From Pictodentalium vernedei (taxonomy: Eukaryota; Mollusca; Scaphopoda; Dentaliida; Dentaliidae), in assembly GCA_031216915.1 (NCBI GenBank), contig CM062294.1, positions 35,548,936-35,612,935 of the forward strand: 64,000 nucleotides of DNA, given 5' to 3'. The notes beneath the pieces were generated by a model. That model was not told the DNA's origin, did no database searches, and worked only from the letters and a program-made list of their open reading frames with translations. Below, in pieces: positions 29,863 to 44,511 of this stretch. The position numbers and the translations under genes were made by a program. Position 1 is the first letter of the stretch. The number at the start of each line of letters is the position of its first letter.

Positions 29863-32800
29863 AGTAAAAAGGCTGGAGGGCCAAGGACATAGAGCAAAAT
29901 GGAATACGCTCAATAAAATAAAATAGAGTCATCCCCTGTAGGGAAAAGAAGTAATAGGCCTTACATGTATCTTTCTTATTTATGATAAATTAGAAAGATA
30001 CAACACCTTCCAAAAATTGAGCTTCATACATCCATGTACTCTATTAATATCCAATAATCCTTATACTAATAATTTTTAAAGTAAGCCAATAATAAAGTAA
30101 GTCTAGAGAATAGAGACTCTTATACTCCTAAAAGTGTGTGAGAATTGCATAATCATGTCCGTTGACATATGCAATATTCAAAAGCTATACTTTAAAAACT
30201 AAGACTTGAATGAATTTTATAAACTTAAACTTCTCACTAAACAACCATCCCAATAACAGCTCAGAATTACTAACTCCGGAGGAGGTATCCCCTTGTTTTC
30301 ATAGTAAAAACAGGTGACCCAAGGGAACACCCTCCCCCCCCCCTTTTTCTTGCCCTGGGTCAAATAGCCCAGAGCGAAGAGGGCAGCCGAACGGAGACAC
30401 TGCCGAAACAGACAGCCTACCTAGCTATAGTAGCAACCGTTAAGTGAATGACATTCTGAGCAGTAGATAATAGACCTAACAATAGAGGTCTCCAGAAATG
30501 GACTCGATATTTCTGAGATAAAATTCATGAATGGATGGCTGAGCGCAATGAGCAGCCTTCAAAAATCTATAATAGCAACACTATTAATGTAAGCCCAAGA
30601 AGTAGAAGAACTCTTACTTCATGAGCCGAAATCTTAAGCACAACTGCTAAGCCAATGATATACCATAAGCAGTACGCTAGTTAATAGAATCCATTAACAA
30701 TAAAATGGAGCGTAACGTCCTTCTACTAGACATCAAAGACAGAAGAAGCTTACGCCCTTGTAATAAACAGATATCTGTTTATAAATACATAAACTGTACC
30801 CGGAAAGAGTAAAGGCCTATGCCCATACGAAGACGGAAGGACCTTAAAATAATAGGTTCCGGATAATAGGAGCCTAACTCTTATGCAACAATCCAACCTA
30901 AATAGTAACGGAAGTATTGATTCCGAAACTATGAAAGTGAAAATCATCCATCGATAGTGCATGAAACTCACTGACTCTAAAGTAAAAGAGAAACCAACAG
31001 AATTACTGTCTAAAAGGTCAGAATTTGAAAACTACTGTTTCCAGAGGCTCAAATGATTACTTAGCTAAATAAGAACCGAAGTTAAAATCCGTAAAGGAAT
31101 TTAATCTAAAGATTCTAAGTCTATTTATCAAAAAGTTACTAACTGACTTAGATAAAGAGACAAAAGACTCAATTGTAAACTATCGTAGAGTGCATAGGTA
31201 TGAGGTAACATAAACCTATAACCTAAATAACAACAGGCTGCAGTAGATCTTGTGAAACAAGTATACTAAAAACTAGCAATGAGTAGTATGGAGGGATCAA
31301 CCATATGAACATAATGATCCCTACACCACGACGGAAGAGCCTCCACTTTAGTCGCATAGAATAGCGAAGAAGAGGATCTCCTATAGTAAGAAATCGCGTC
31401 CAAAGCTCGTCCAGTACAGTGCTTACAATGCAATACGGACCACACAACGGAATACATGAAGGTTGCGACCTTGCTGGTTGTGATAAAGATGACACGATTT
31501 ACCCAGTGAAAAAAGATCCTCACATAGAGGAAGATTTCACGTTAAGATCCACAGTAGACAAGAGAGTAAATTACTCATGATCTCTGTGAAGATAGAGATG
31601 CTATCAACAGAAATGTATTGTGGTTGTTTATCTTAGCAATACCTGCTAAAACAACAGCGCCGGAGGATACGCGTATCCTATCATTCCGTCCTATAGATCA
31701 ATAGAGCGTTAACAGTATTAGCTCAGAGATCTGGACAAGCCAACACATACGTCTGCAATTGATTAGCAAGCTGTGTCATAAATAAAACATCATTGGGCGC
31801 TCCCATAGATAGCAAATCTGATTAAATACTTGTTTGTTGAAAGTCCATTCTGACAGCAACAAGCGACCCGTAAGAGAACGGGAGTGCGATAAAACAATCA
31901 GACGACCCAGAATATGACGGACCAAAACTGAACTTGGTGTACTATAACCAACAGACGGATTCTTTCCATTAAATTGAATAACGGAAACGAAAGAGTGCCT
32001 CCCTGGTTCCGGAGATACGCCACTACTGTCGAATTAAAGGACAGGAATTTGGGCATGCGTTTCTGAATAATGTTCATGCAATGACATAAAGCAAGCCTAA
32101 AAAACATTATTCCGCGGAAGTTAAACTGATAGCTAAAAGACTGCGGAACCCAAAGACCCTGGCACTTCGAATTCGTAGGGATCAGTATATATCCCAATCT
32201 GTTTGACTGGCAACCGTCATAACAGCCACACTAGGGTCCGGCAACTGCGGCGGCACTCTCTGAGTCAACCACCGAATGTTTGCCCCAGTCTGAATCTCTT
32301 GTAACACTAGATAGACAAGAGAATGTATAAATCAAGCAATTCATGGATTGCCGGAAAGTTGCCGTCGAAGAGAAGCTCCTCCGAGAACGAAGCGACTCTG
32401 AGAGAGTTCTTAACCTACTATCCACGCGTGGATGTAGCTAGGGCTGTATCACGTCTAACCAACTCCAATCAGCCACTGAAGGGTGGAGTTATACGTGAAC
32501 AAACTACTGCCCTCAAAAGAAATTACATTGAGAATAATATCCCGTAAATCTTTTCTTGAAGACGTAATGATAACGCCTCAGTAAGGCGGATTACGTATAA
32601 TAAAGCGTCTAAGTTAAGTCTACTATACATAATGTCGTTCCCAACACTGAAATTGGAAAAGACATAAACGGCGAAAAAGAATATATGCAGTCTTTAATCA
32701 CACCGTCTAGACGCATATGAACTCTCGGTATGCCCTGCTCTGCCAAAATAAACTATATGTAAAAAAGATAAAATGGCAGAAATGAGCCACGCGGACAAGA

Positions 32801-32870
32801 AACTAAACTATCATGCTTAGTAGCAGGCTTGTATATATATATAATATATAGCGTCGAAAAATAAAACACA
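29863..32870. other. Interior of the 7-kb element, left half, no gene recognised
   Basis: Even base composition with short frames only (up to about 100 codons) and no domain. A C/T tract lies at 30,330-30,350. Confidence 0.5.
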
Positions 32871-32874
32871 TGTT

Positions 32875-35135
32875 GTAATGACAATATTGGACTGCGTCGG
32901 TAAGTCAGGGACAAAGTCCCTGTACCGATCGAAAAATCCGAGTCCAATGACGCTATAAGTCTCTTATCCAAGATCGCAGCAATGAAGTCCGAAAAATAAT
33001 CACTGGAAGAAATGCCAGAAGATATGAAAGGCATCTTCCGATACTACTAAAGGGAAAACTCGAAATCTTTCGAATCCCTTTCGCCATCCTGTCGGACCCT
33101 ATAAAGCGTTCGGTCATCCGTAGCTTGATGCAACCGCGGACCGCACCGACCCAGCGCCGTCGGATAATTCCTGATTCGACCGAGAAACCGTCAATTGCTG
33201 GGATGCTGCGAAACAACTGTGCTAACTCGGATAGCACGTCCGTCACTGAGGCCTGAGGAGCAGCGGTCTTACGATGCATTGCCGCAGGAAGCTCCGAGAT
33301 CGTTACCCCGTGCATACTTCCAATATGCGAGCGAACGGAGTGTATAGGCCTCGTGTTCCTTGGCTACCGGATGGCGCGACCTATTCGCTGTGGAATCACT
33401 GAATGCCGAAACTGATCGGATACTCGAGGTCACGTAGCCAATGTGCGGTCGTGTACCCTGCTGTGAGGATGAGGAAGCATTAAAGACAGTCTCTCGGACT
33501 GTCAATATAACGGAGCGTCCCGAGCAACGGACATATGCTCCGAATGTAAAATATCTGAACCACAACATGCGGTCCCCTATGTTGTTGGCTTCCTCCGATC
33601 TGTCCTCAATCTGCCGTCACTGGGTGAGTACTAAAGTAATTAAAGTGCTCGCATCACCCAAATCTCCTTCCTAGACCGCAACGGACGAACCCGGCAGCCG
33701 AACCATTCGATGAATGTACGCTACACCGGGTGAGCTAGCGAATGTCACTCCGTAAGCGATAGACATATTCCATGAGCACTTATTGCCGCTAACTCTTCAT
33801 TAACTATGACGACAGAGGCACACTTTTGAAAGACATCTCCATAACTCTTCGAACAAGAAACCAGAAATGCTTGGATAGCAAGCATAAAATAATAATATAT
33901 ATAGCGTCGTTCAATAATTCGAAAGTTTGTGTGACATTATTGGACTATGTCGGAACTGAGGGACGATGTCCCTGAACCGAACCAAAAATTTCTAAGTCCA
34001 CCGACGCTATCAGTTTCTTATCCGGCATCGCAGCATATGTTGTTCCGAAAGGGAAAGCTTGAAATCCACCGAATCCCTTTCGGTATCCCGTCGGACCGGA
34101 TGAAACTTTCGGACGTCCGTACCCGCTTCCGCGGAGCGTCCCGACCCAGCATCGTCGGATAAAATATATGCGACAGATTCAGTTGATGCTGGGATGCTGC
34201 GATAAACTGTGCTATTAAGGAAAGCACGTCCGTTCCCGAGGCCTGTGCAGTAGCGGACTTACGATGCATTGCCGCTGGAAGCTCCGTGTACGTTGACTCC
34301 CGCACACTTCCTATGCGAACGTCCGGAGTCTGCAGGCCTCGAGTCCCCGGCTACCGACCCAGCGCTGTCGGATAATTCTCGATCCGACACCGTTTCTGTC
34401 GGCTGCTGGGATGCTGCGATAAGCTGTGCTATGTGCACAAGAATGTCCGGCGTCGAGACCTGCGGAGGCGCAGTCTATCGGTGCTTCGCCGAGGGCAGCT
34501 CCGCATGAGATGGCTCCCGCATACTTCCTATGCGAACGTCCGGAGTCCATCGGTCTCGAATCCCTGGCTGCCGGATGGTGTGACCTGGTCGCCGAAGAAT
34601 CCTTGATCGGCGAAGCTGGTAATATATCGGCGGTCACGCAGCCAAGGTGCGGTCGTGTGCGCTGACGAGAAGAGGAAGCCTTAGCAGTCTCAGCGGACTG
34701 CCTATACAACGGAGCGTCCCGAGCGACGGACGTATGCTCCGCTAACGACACATTTGTACCACAACATCTGGGGCCAGATGTTGTTGAACGAGAGAGGGGC
34801 CTCTCTCGCTTGCCGTCCGGATGGACCGGAACGAGCTATGAACCGGACTAAAAGGCTTCCTCCATTCTCCCTCCGATCCGCCGTCACTGGGTGTGCATTA
34901 AGTTAATTTTATAGTGCTCGCATCACCCCAAAATTCCTTCTAGACCGCAACGGACGAACCCGGCTGCCGAACCATTCGGTGAATGGACGCTACACCGGGC
35001 GAGCTAGCGGACGTCAAAGGCCGTCGAACCTACTAGGGTCCTCTTAGGCAATTGGCGTATTACATGAGCACTTTTCCGCTAGCCCTTCATTAATTGTGAC
35101 GACGGAGGCACACTGTTGGAAGACATCACAGATAC
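32875..35135. repeat. Direct duplication of about 1.1 kb with GC-rich 230-bp subrepeats
   Basis: Two diverged copies: about 32,875-33,840 and 33,900-35,135. Shared landmarks are TATTGGACTRYGTCGG (32,886 and 33,940), a GGGAC..GTCCCTG hairpin, GCTGGGATGCTGCGA (33,197; 34,187; 34,404), TAGACCGCAACGGACGAACC (33,673 and 34,943) and GACGACRGAGGCACAC. The 230-bp subunit occurs once in the first copy and about twice in the second. Frames in it are repetitive arginine/serine-rich strings without a known domain. Confidence 0.7.
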
Positions 35136-36261
35136 ATCACCCTAATCTTGATCGTCTGAAATAGAAATTGATAAAGTAGAGTGACCCTGCGGGGAAAGGA
35201 CCGGAGTGTCCAAATCCCCAACAACATACCGTGACATACGCTTCCCATATTGTCATCGAAATCATACGATACAGAACAGGAGTTAATGCGAGTACACTGA
35301 CCACATATAGAATGATAATAAGGTCAGAGGAAGACTTCCTCTTAAAACAATCGATCAATATCCTTTCAATGTGAAAAGAAAACAAGTCCTGGTACTCGCA
35401 CTAACCCCTGGCAATCAAAATACATAATAATAATATGATCCATTAATATAGAAAAAATAATTGAAATCAAAATATTTTGAAAAAATATTTTTTCAGAACA
35501 GCCCAAGTTTCTGAAAAGTAACGTTGAGCCCCAATGGATCCCAAGCCTAAGTGTGGACAAAAATTTTAAAAATATTTTAAACAATTTATTCAACACTTAC
35601 GAACAATAATAATGTATCTAGTTATGATTAAAATAACATAAAGATATTATTATTTAGAAATCCCCCCCTCACACAGAGGGCTGTTGTAAATGTAAACAAT
35701 GAGTGTAAAAACACTAAAATAAGACTCCAGGCACCCAGGCCCGAAATCAGTTACCAAAAATACACCATCTGATGCAAAACAGAGACTTCCAGGGAAGAAA
35801 CTGCAGAACATCAGATGGTAGATGCAGAACACAACGCCTAACCACCCGTAGGTGAAGACGTAAACATGGGGAAAGAACAGAATTCATTCTGTTATTAAGC
35901 TAAAACTCCCAAGAAATTTTAGTAATAATAATTACAGAAACTATGCCAAAAGCATGGGAGAATAGCAAGGGGGAACTTAAAGGACAGGGAGAGAGGAAAA
36001 ACACTTGAAAAAACAGTGTAACTAAATAATCAGAATGACAACAAAATGGCTGCTGCCTTGAAAATAGGTAACTTAACATAATTTCATTAAAAAATTTTAA
36101 GTTACAGCCCTGATAATATTCTGTCACACATTCTTTTCCTCTCCTCCTTTTCTATCCTCCTTAGAATCACCATTTCACTAATATTTATGTGTCTGGCATC
36201 ATTTAAACTGAGATTTAAAAGCACAAAGATCAGTCAGATGTTAACTGATGAAGGGCCAAAC
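35136..36261. other. Interior of the 7-kb element, right end, no gene recognised
   Basis: AT-rich with short frames only. Confidence 0.5.
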
Positions 36262-36451
36262 TTAGAATGATAAATGGCGCCAATTTCGGAACGTCCTTGA
36301 CACTGCGCATGCGCAGTGGGGGCGAGGTGTGGAGGGCCTTTCAGGACATATTTTCTTTAGTTTTAGATGCAAATTTTGGGGATTGGGGGGCAAAATTTGT
36401 GTTTGGCCCTATATTTTAAGAGTTAGCACCAGCTATGTCTGGGTCATTGGT
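36262..36451 (-). repeat. Right 190-bp terminal inverted repeat
   Basis: Inverse of 29,508-29,697, ending GACCCAG-complement and GGTCATTGGT at 36,451. Confidence 0.9.
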
Positions 36452-36466
36452 ACAGTATAAAAATAC

Positions 36467-36728
36467 TGATTTTTGCATCATCGGTACAAAATGGCCGCTG
36501 GCAGCCATCTTGAATTTCGGACCACACCTAAAAACACTCGTTCCAGTCCCAGGGTCATAACAAAGGTACACAAGAAGTTTCGTAAAGATCGGTTCATAAA
36601 TACGATCTCTAGCCTGAGCCATAGCCAATTGTTGACGTACGGACAGACGGACAGACGGACGGATGGACAGACGGACGACGGGCCATGACAATAGCTCAAA
36701 TTTGACTTCGTCAAAGTTGAGCTAAAAA
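36467..36728 (+). mobile_element. Tandem-core element R2, right part and 3' terminus
   Basis: Completes the last 315-bp unit, then has a GGACAGACGGACGG tract and the terminal hairpin TTTGACTTCGTCAAAGTTGA followed by GCTAAAAAT. Confidence 0.75.
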
Positions 36729-37796
36729 TTATCCAAAAATCGACTGAGTGTGTTATGTGTAATTAAATAATGTCAGACGTCCACTCACTAATCAGTGTTG
36801 ATTGGACTGTATCGAGAAAAGATTCACCAATCAATATATTAATTTCTGTTCACTAAATCTTTTTTTTGTACCCCATACATTTTGTTTGGAAATTTTGTAT
36901 ATCAAATAAAATCTTTAACGGTGAAAATCGGTTCGGTAAATCCCGTTATTTCGTGTGATAAATTTGACCCAAAAATGAGAATTTCGCCAATCACGTGCAA
37001 AAGTGTGGCTCTTCCATCAATTGGATCTACATTGCATGAAATATTCTGAAGTCATTGGAGACCGGCGAACAAACTAAGGGGGGAATCCAAATCATATATC
37101 AGCGAACATTTTATTTGAATATGAAAACAAATCGAAAATCTCACGAATTAACGAACAGATTTTTTCAATTCCTATATTAAACCGCAATACAGAGTTCTGG
37201 AAATGAAAGATATGGCATTTGTATCTGAATATTTTATTAAATGTAGGTTTAGAAACTTTCTGAATGAAAAATATAATTGCTAATCAGGGACAGTCTCTGA
37301 AAGATTTTTCTCGCAAAACATTAATTGGTTATGTAATCCTTCTCACGTGACCACACTAAAACAGCTTTTCATACCCAGTCGTCTCTACACAGACGGGGTA
37401 TTAACAAGTGCGGTTTTGTATGCAATGTACACGTAATGAAATCTTATTTTGATAAAACTTCTCTCCCCACTTCAACTGATCCTCTTGTCTGGGAAGCTGA
37501 ACACAAACCCTTCAGTGTTAGTGTATGTTGTAATGAGCCGGTTTTGATAGTCCCAAATGTTTTATTACTGGTGGTGTCGACACACAGATATTGGTTGAAA
37601 ATATGATGAATTATTTAATGGAAATTTCTCAGAAAATTAAAATTTGAAAAGTAAATTTCCTTTCTTATTCTACCTACCACAATTGTTTACTACAGGTTGG
37701 CACTATAGTGTAAGTCCCTAACTCGGAAAATATACTCTTTATTTTGATCTTTCCCAAGCGATTTGGGAAAGAAAAATTGTGCTAAAGCACCAAGAA
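36729..37796. other. AT-rich sequence, no gene
   Basis: Probably part of an older element broken by E3: TAAATTTCCTTTCTTATTC and TACCTACCACAATTG at 37,650-37,685 are inverted at about 39,980-40,018. Confidence 0.45.
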
Positions 37797-38488
37797 ACAA
37801 GAGGCCCCACGGGGCCTGAAGCGCTCATCTTGTACAGAACACAATTTAAACAGAGTCCAAGAATGAGTCTACATTAAGCAAGCCATCTCCATAGGCTACA
37901 ATACACTGTCAATCCTTGAGTCCCTCAGGAGTGACAAAAATAATCTGAGCATCATGCCTTTTCTTCAGTTGATCAAAAGTAAAATGTAGAGCTCCCCTAT
38001 GAAGCCTCTTGATACAACCTATGTGGATTAATCTTAGTACCTCTAGAGGGTACTGAATACAAATTTTTTAATTCTTCAGCAAAATGGCCAATTCTGGCTC
38101 ACATAGAGAGCCCAAATATTAACCCAGGCTCTTGATTTGAACACAGTTAAATCTGACTTCCCTAGAGATGTTGTGTATAGAATATGAAAGCATTCTGACT
38201 GTTGGATCTGAAGAAGAGAAATTGTAAAGAAATTTCTTCGAATTGCACTAAGTTCAAATTTGGGCTACAATAGCGAGCCCAAATATTAACCTATGGATCC
38301 GATTTGTACAAACTTGAATCTGACCCCCTAGAGATGTTGTATACCAAATGTGAAAGCATTCTGACAAGTGAATCTGAAGAAGAAGATTTTTGAAGAAATT
38401 CCCTCATATTGTACTAAGTTAAATTTCATGTTCCCATATGGAGCCCAAATATTATCCTAGGCATTCGAATTGAACAACCTGGAATCTG

Positions 38489-38519
<31 letters not shown>

Positions 38520-39776
38520 TAGAGATGTTGTATACCAAATATAAAAGCATTCCGATTGGTGGATCTGAAGAAGAAGATTTTTAAAGAAATTTCATCATAT
38601 TGCACTAAGTAAAAATTTGGGCTACCATAGTGAGCCCAAATATATACCTAGGGATCTGATTTGAACAAATTTGAATCTGACCCCCATAGAGATGTTGCAT
38701 ACCAAATATCAAAGCATTCTGACTGATGGATCTGAAGAAGAAGATTTTTTTAAATTACCCTCCATATTGAACAAAGATAAAATTTGGGCTTCCGTAGGAA
38801 GCCCAAATATTAACCTATGGACTTGGTTTGAACAATCTAGAATCTGACCCTCATAACAATGATGTATACCAAATATTGAAAGATTCTGACTGGTGGTTCT
38901 GAAGAAGAAGATTTTTAAAGAATATTCCCCATATTACCCTATGTTAAAACTTTGGGCTCCTGTAGAGAGCCCAAATATGAACCAATGAGCTTTATTTCAA
39001 CAAACTTTTATCTGAACCCCCTATGAATGCTGTATACCAAATATCAAAAGATTCTGATAATTGGTTCTGGAGAAAAGATTTTTTAAAATTTTTGCAAATA
39101 TGCTGACTGAGCATTTTTTCGATGCCCATTACAGAACACCCTAACATAACCGATGGCAATTTTTTTTCACCATTCAATTCTACTGGTCATAAGGATACTT
39201 CATACCAAATAAAAGCTCTCTGTTCCGTGGGGTTTGGGAAATATGGGCGTTTGAAAATATTTCTATTTTTAGCTCCCAGGGTTCCCATGGGGATGCAGGA
39301 ATTTTTTTTTTTTTGCATGGGTCAAGTACTTATGACCCGATACTACCACAAACCAAATTTGGTTCATACCAGACCATCGGTTCAGAAAATAGAAATTTTG
39401 GGCGGGGCCAAAAATCTTACCCCTCCTATTACAAAGCCAAATATTACTTCACGAACTTCGTTTGAACAAACTTGATTCTACACCTCATATGGAAGCTCCA
39501 TAGCAAATATCAAGTCATTGTACACACTGATTCTTGAGAAGAAGATTTTTAAAATATTTTGGAGCATTTTCCCCCACTCCCTCCCTATGGGGCTGGGCAT
39601 GCTGAGTTGAACAAAAATGAAATTCCCCTTTGGGACCATCACTCACACAAACTTTCACTTGAATTGGCCCAGTGGCTTTGGAGGAGAAGACCAAAACATG
39701 GTGTTGACGGACGACGGACGACGGACGGAGAGCGATGAGATTAGCTCAGCTTGACTTTGTCAAGATGAGCTTAAAA
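37796..39776 (+). mobile_element. Tandem-core (HINE/pearl-like) element E3
   Basis: Starts ACAAGAGGCCCCACGGGGCC with CGCTCATCTTG, and ends TTGACTTTGTCAAGATGAGC. The core is about six units of 170-180 bp with landmarks GATGTTGTATACCAAATAT, TCTGAAGAAGAAGATTTTT and TTTGGGCTC..GAGCCCAAA, followed by a TCTATTTTTAGCTCC unit and a GACGGACGACGGACG tract before the end. It looks complete. No coding. Confidence 0.75.
38490..38519. repeat. Homopolymer run of 30 C
   Basis: Unbroken C-run within one core unit of E3, where other units have only four to six C's. Its length may be unreliable in the assembly. Confidence 0.9.
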
Positions 39777-41171
39777 TAAGCAAAACTGACTCGAGTGCTA
39801 CCAGCACACGCCCAGTAGGGTTCACTCTTCTCCTAGTACAGATCCATGGCTTCCGGTACCAGTGTGCACCGGTGTTACTAATGACTCATTCTTTTGAATA
39901 TGCCAACATTGGAGTTATGTGATCAGCAGGCAGGAAGGATTCTTACCCAAATAAGAAGAAGGGAGGGCCTCCATGTAAATAATTGTGGTAGGTATAATAA
40001 TAAAGGAAATTTACTATAAAATTTAAATTTCTTATCAACCTACCCTACAATTGTTTACTACAGGCTGAATAGACAATAGGAGCGGGGAATTACATAACCA
40101 ACCCCCACATAACCCGACTGCACTGGAACCGTGGACTGAAAGAAGCGTTCCCTAGGCCTATCAAACCATAGCATCACAAACATTAGTAAAAGACAATTAG
40201 AATGAGGTGTATGGCTCTGCGGCGTGACGCAGACAGAAAGGACAGTCAAACAGCACAGGGCTGGAACTGATCTTGAAGCCTAATGGCTAGGGTAGACAAG
40301 AGCCTGAGCAGAAGAAAGAGGGCCCAAAGAAAAAAGGTCCTAAGACCGCTCCTGCAACTGACGCAGACAGAAGGTGGAGAAAGCAGAAGCACTTCTCCAG
40401 TAGGCTGCCTGCATAACATCCGACAACTTGACGGAGTTGGCATAAGCCTAGGAGGTAGAAAAGGCAGGCACCTCGCGGGCAGAAATACTATTGGTAATAC
40501 ATGCCTCAGTGGCTAGGCGAGCATCGACCATGTGAATAGCAAGACAAATCCATCGAGAAATGGATCGAGGAGATCTTCTGTCAAGCAGGAATAAGAGACT
40601 GAAAGAATCGTTTCCCGCCTTTCCGAATGAACTGCATCCGGTTGAGATAAATGCGAAGTGCACGAACCAGACAGAGCAAAGAGCGATTACCCTCAGCAGA
40701 AGGACGATCCCTGACACAGGAGTTGTTTTTGGTATTTGATTCTTGGCCAGAAAGGAGCAATCAGTGGTAAAAGTAACAATGTTGGGGGAGCTCCTGAAAA
40801 AGGCCCGATCAACTGAGAAGGGCGTGAAGCTCACTAACCCGTCTGAGGGAAAGCCATCAGAAAAGCTGTTTTGTATGTGAGAAAACACATTTCCACCTTT
40901 GATAAAGGTTTGAATGCCCCCCCCCCCTCCCCAAAGCAAAGCAGCACCAAAGAAAGATTCCATCTTGGGGTAAGCTGCAAAATGGGGTAAGCTGCAAAAT
41001 CCAAGGCATTTTCAAAGAAAAGTGCAGAATAAGAGAGGTATGGGTTAGTACCAATACGATGCTTTCCCACATACGAAAAAGGTCTCTGAAAGTATGGACC
41101 AGTACCCCGTGATGGTAACAGGCTGGCGACCCGAGAATCAAACAGATATACCAGAAACTTGGCAATCTGTG
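39777..41171. other. No gene recognised; contains an AT-rich palindromic junction
   Basis: At 39,978-40,050, AATTGTGGTAGGTATAATAA is followed by AAATTTACTATAAAATTT and then AACCTACCCTACAATTG, a head-to-head arrangement like that at 29,771. The rest has a 171-codon minus-strand frame (40,448-40,963) and overlapping plus-strand frames without a domain. Confidence 0.45.
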
Positions 41172-43240
<2,069 letters not shown>

Positions 43241-43846
43241 ACAATTGAGAGTGTTTTGAAATATTACTTCAAACCTTGTTTTTTGATAAAAGGTCTAACA
43301 CACATGAATCCATTAGAAAGTCCCTCCTTGTGATCAACCATGTCTTTTTTGTTCAAACAGTTCAAAGAAAAGAGCCATCCACCTCATTACAAACATTTCA
43401 ACTATTTTGTCTCAAAACTTTTCAAATCAACTCTCCTCTTTAAATCAACAACTCATATCACATATCAAGTTGACTGTCAATTTATAACATTACTTTAATT
43501 TCATGTCTGCTTTGATCTGTATATTTTCACTTTACCTCCAATACTAAACATCCAACACAAATCTGCAAGTTCCAGTTTTCATTACTTGGATATCAAACAA
43601 CATTCTCTCATCATCAAGTGTATTCTGAAAAACAAAAAAAGTAAAATTACAGTGTCTTCTGTCATTAACACGAACACAAAATGTATACCTGTTATTTTGC
43701 CCTTCACATACCAGCTGTTATGAGTGAGCTCTATGTAAGTACTTCATTTTGAATGCACCTTAACCCTTTGAACCTTAGTGGTAACTTCCACGTCAATTCA
43801 GTGACAGCAATTGGAAGAGTCCATATTTATTATTGGGAGTAGGATA
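43241..43846. other. AT-rich flank of the zinc-finger array, no gene
   Basis: No repeat or frame of note was seen. It could hold upstream exons or promoter of the zinc-finger gene, but nothing supports a specific call. Confidence 0.4.
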
Positions 43847-44200
43847 TTTATTTATTGGTGTTTAAGGTCACATATTTATGCACAATGGCTAATCATGACC
43901 GTGAGTTTTATGGGTGGAGTACCAGGCGAGAACCACTGAGCAATGACGAGCAGCTGCCAGCTCCCTAACATCGTAACTCTGCACTGCAGCACAGGCAGGG
44001 TTAGATTGGTTGAAGACATGTGCACTATCGACGTGCAGTACGCCTTAGCACACGGCGTCATCGTGCCCCCATGTGGACAATCAGGGTTAAGTGCAAAGCC
44101 CAAGGATACAACGTGGGAGTCTGAATCGATCGCTCAGACGGTCACCCATTCGAGGACTAACCGGGCTCGCCGTTGCTTAATCAGACATTTTGGCCAACAA
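43847..44200 (-). mobile_element. 5S-rRNA-derived SINE, 5'-truncated
   Basis: Read on the minus strand, the 5S-like part (AAGCAACGGCGAGCCCGGTT, then GAATGGGTGACC) near 44,185-44,140 is followed by a body and a tail ending GACCTTAAACACCAATAAAT at about 43,850. The same family as 44,587-44,997. Confidence 0.7.
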
Positions 44201-44229
44201 TCTCAGCACTGTGAACTAACATACAACCA

Positions 44230-44510
44230 GTAACAGACTGAATAGCAAGAATGTAAAGTATCTTTATCATAAATGCAAAAAGACATTTTGATTTTATCCA
44301 CAATGAATCCAAAATGGTTGCCAAACGAGGAAAAAAAAGCTCAAATTTTCATTAACCAATATCTCCTGGTCGAAATGGGTTAATGACCAAAAATTTTCAC
44401 AGATTTGTTATAAATACACATTTCCATAGCCAAGCAGAAATAAAAATTTACCAAAATTATTTTTTCTGCCCAAATTTTCTAAACTGTCAGAAATAAGCCT
44501 GAATGAAAGT
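44230..44510. repeat. Dispersed 230-bp repeat, copy 1
   Basis: Shares CAGTAACAG.CTGA, TTATCATAAATGCAAAA, CAATATCTCCTGG and GATTTGTTATAAATACAC with 54,328-54,540. Confidence 0.65.
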
Positions 44511-44511
44511 G

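Larger units (their letters stand above)
29467..36466. mobile_element. 7-kb element with 190-bp terminal inverted repeats, inserted in R2
   Basis: Terminal inverted repeats at 29,508-29,697 and 36,262-36,451 are both exactly 190 bp and nearly identical; each starts ACCAATGACCCAGACATAGC and contains ACTGCGCATGCGCAGT. AT-rich sequence separates them from the R2 sequence, which stops at CAGTACAAAAA and resumes with ACTGATTTTTGCATC. CAGTACAAAAA on the left and CAGTATAAAAA on the right may be an imperfect target duplication. The interior has no recognisable transposase, only a large internal duplication. A decayed or non-autonomous element is likely. Confidence 0.75.

Noticed and set aside
33269-34751. 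Arginine/serine-rich frames in the 7-kb element as a transposase
   Set aside because: Both strands are open in parts because of GC-rich subrepeats; no catalytic motif is visible and the two copies do not keep a common frame.
40448-40963. 171-codon minus-strand frame
   Set aside because: No domain; overlapping frames on both strands and repeat context make coding unlikely.
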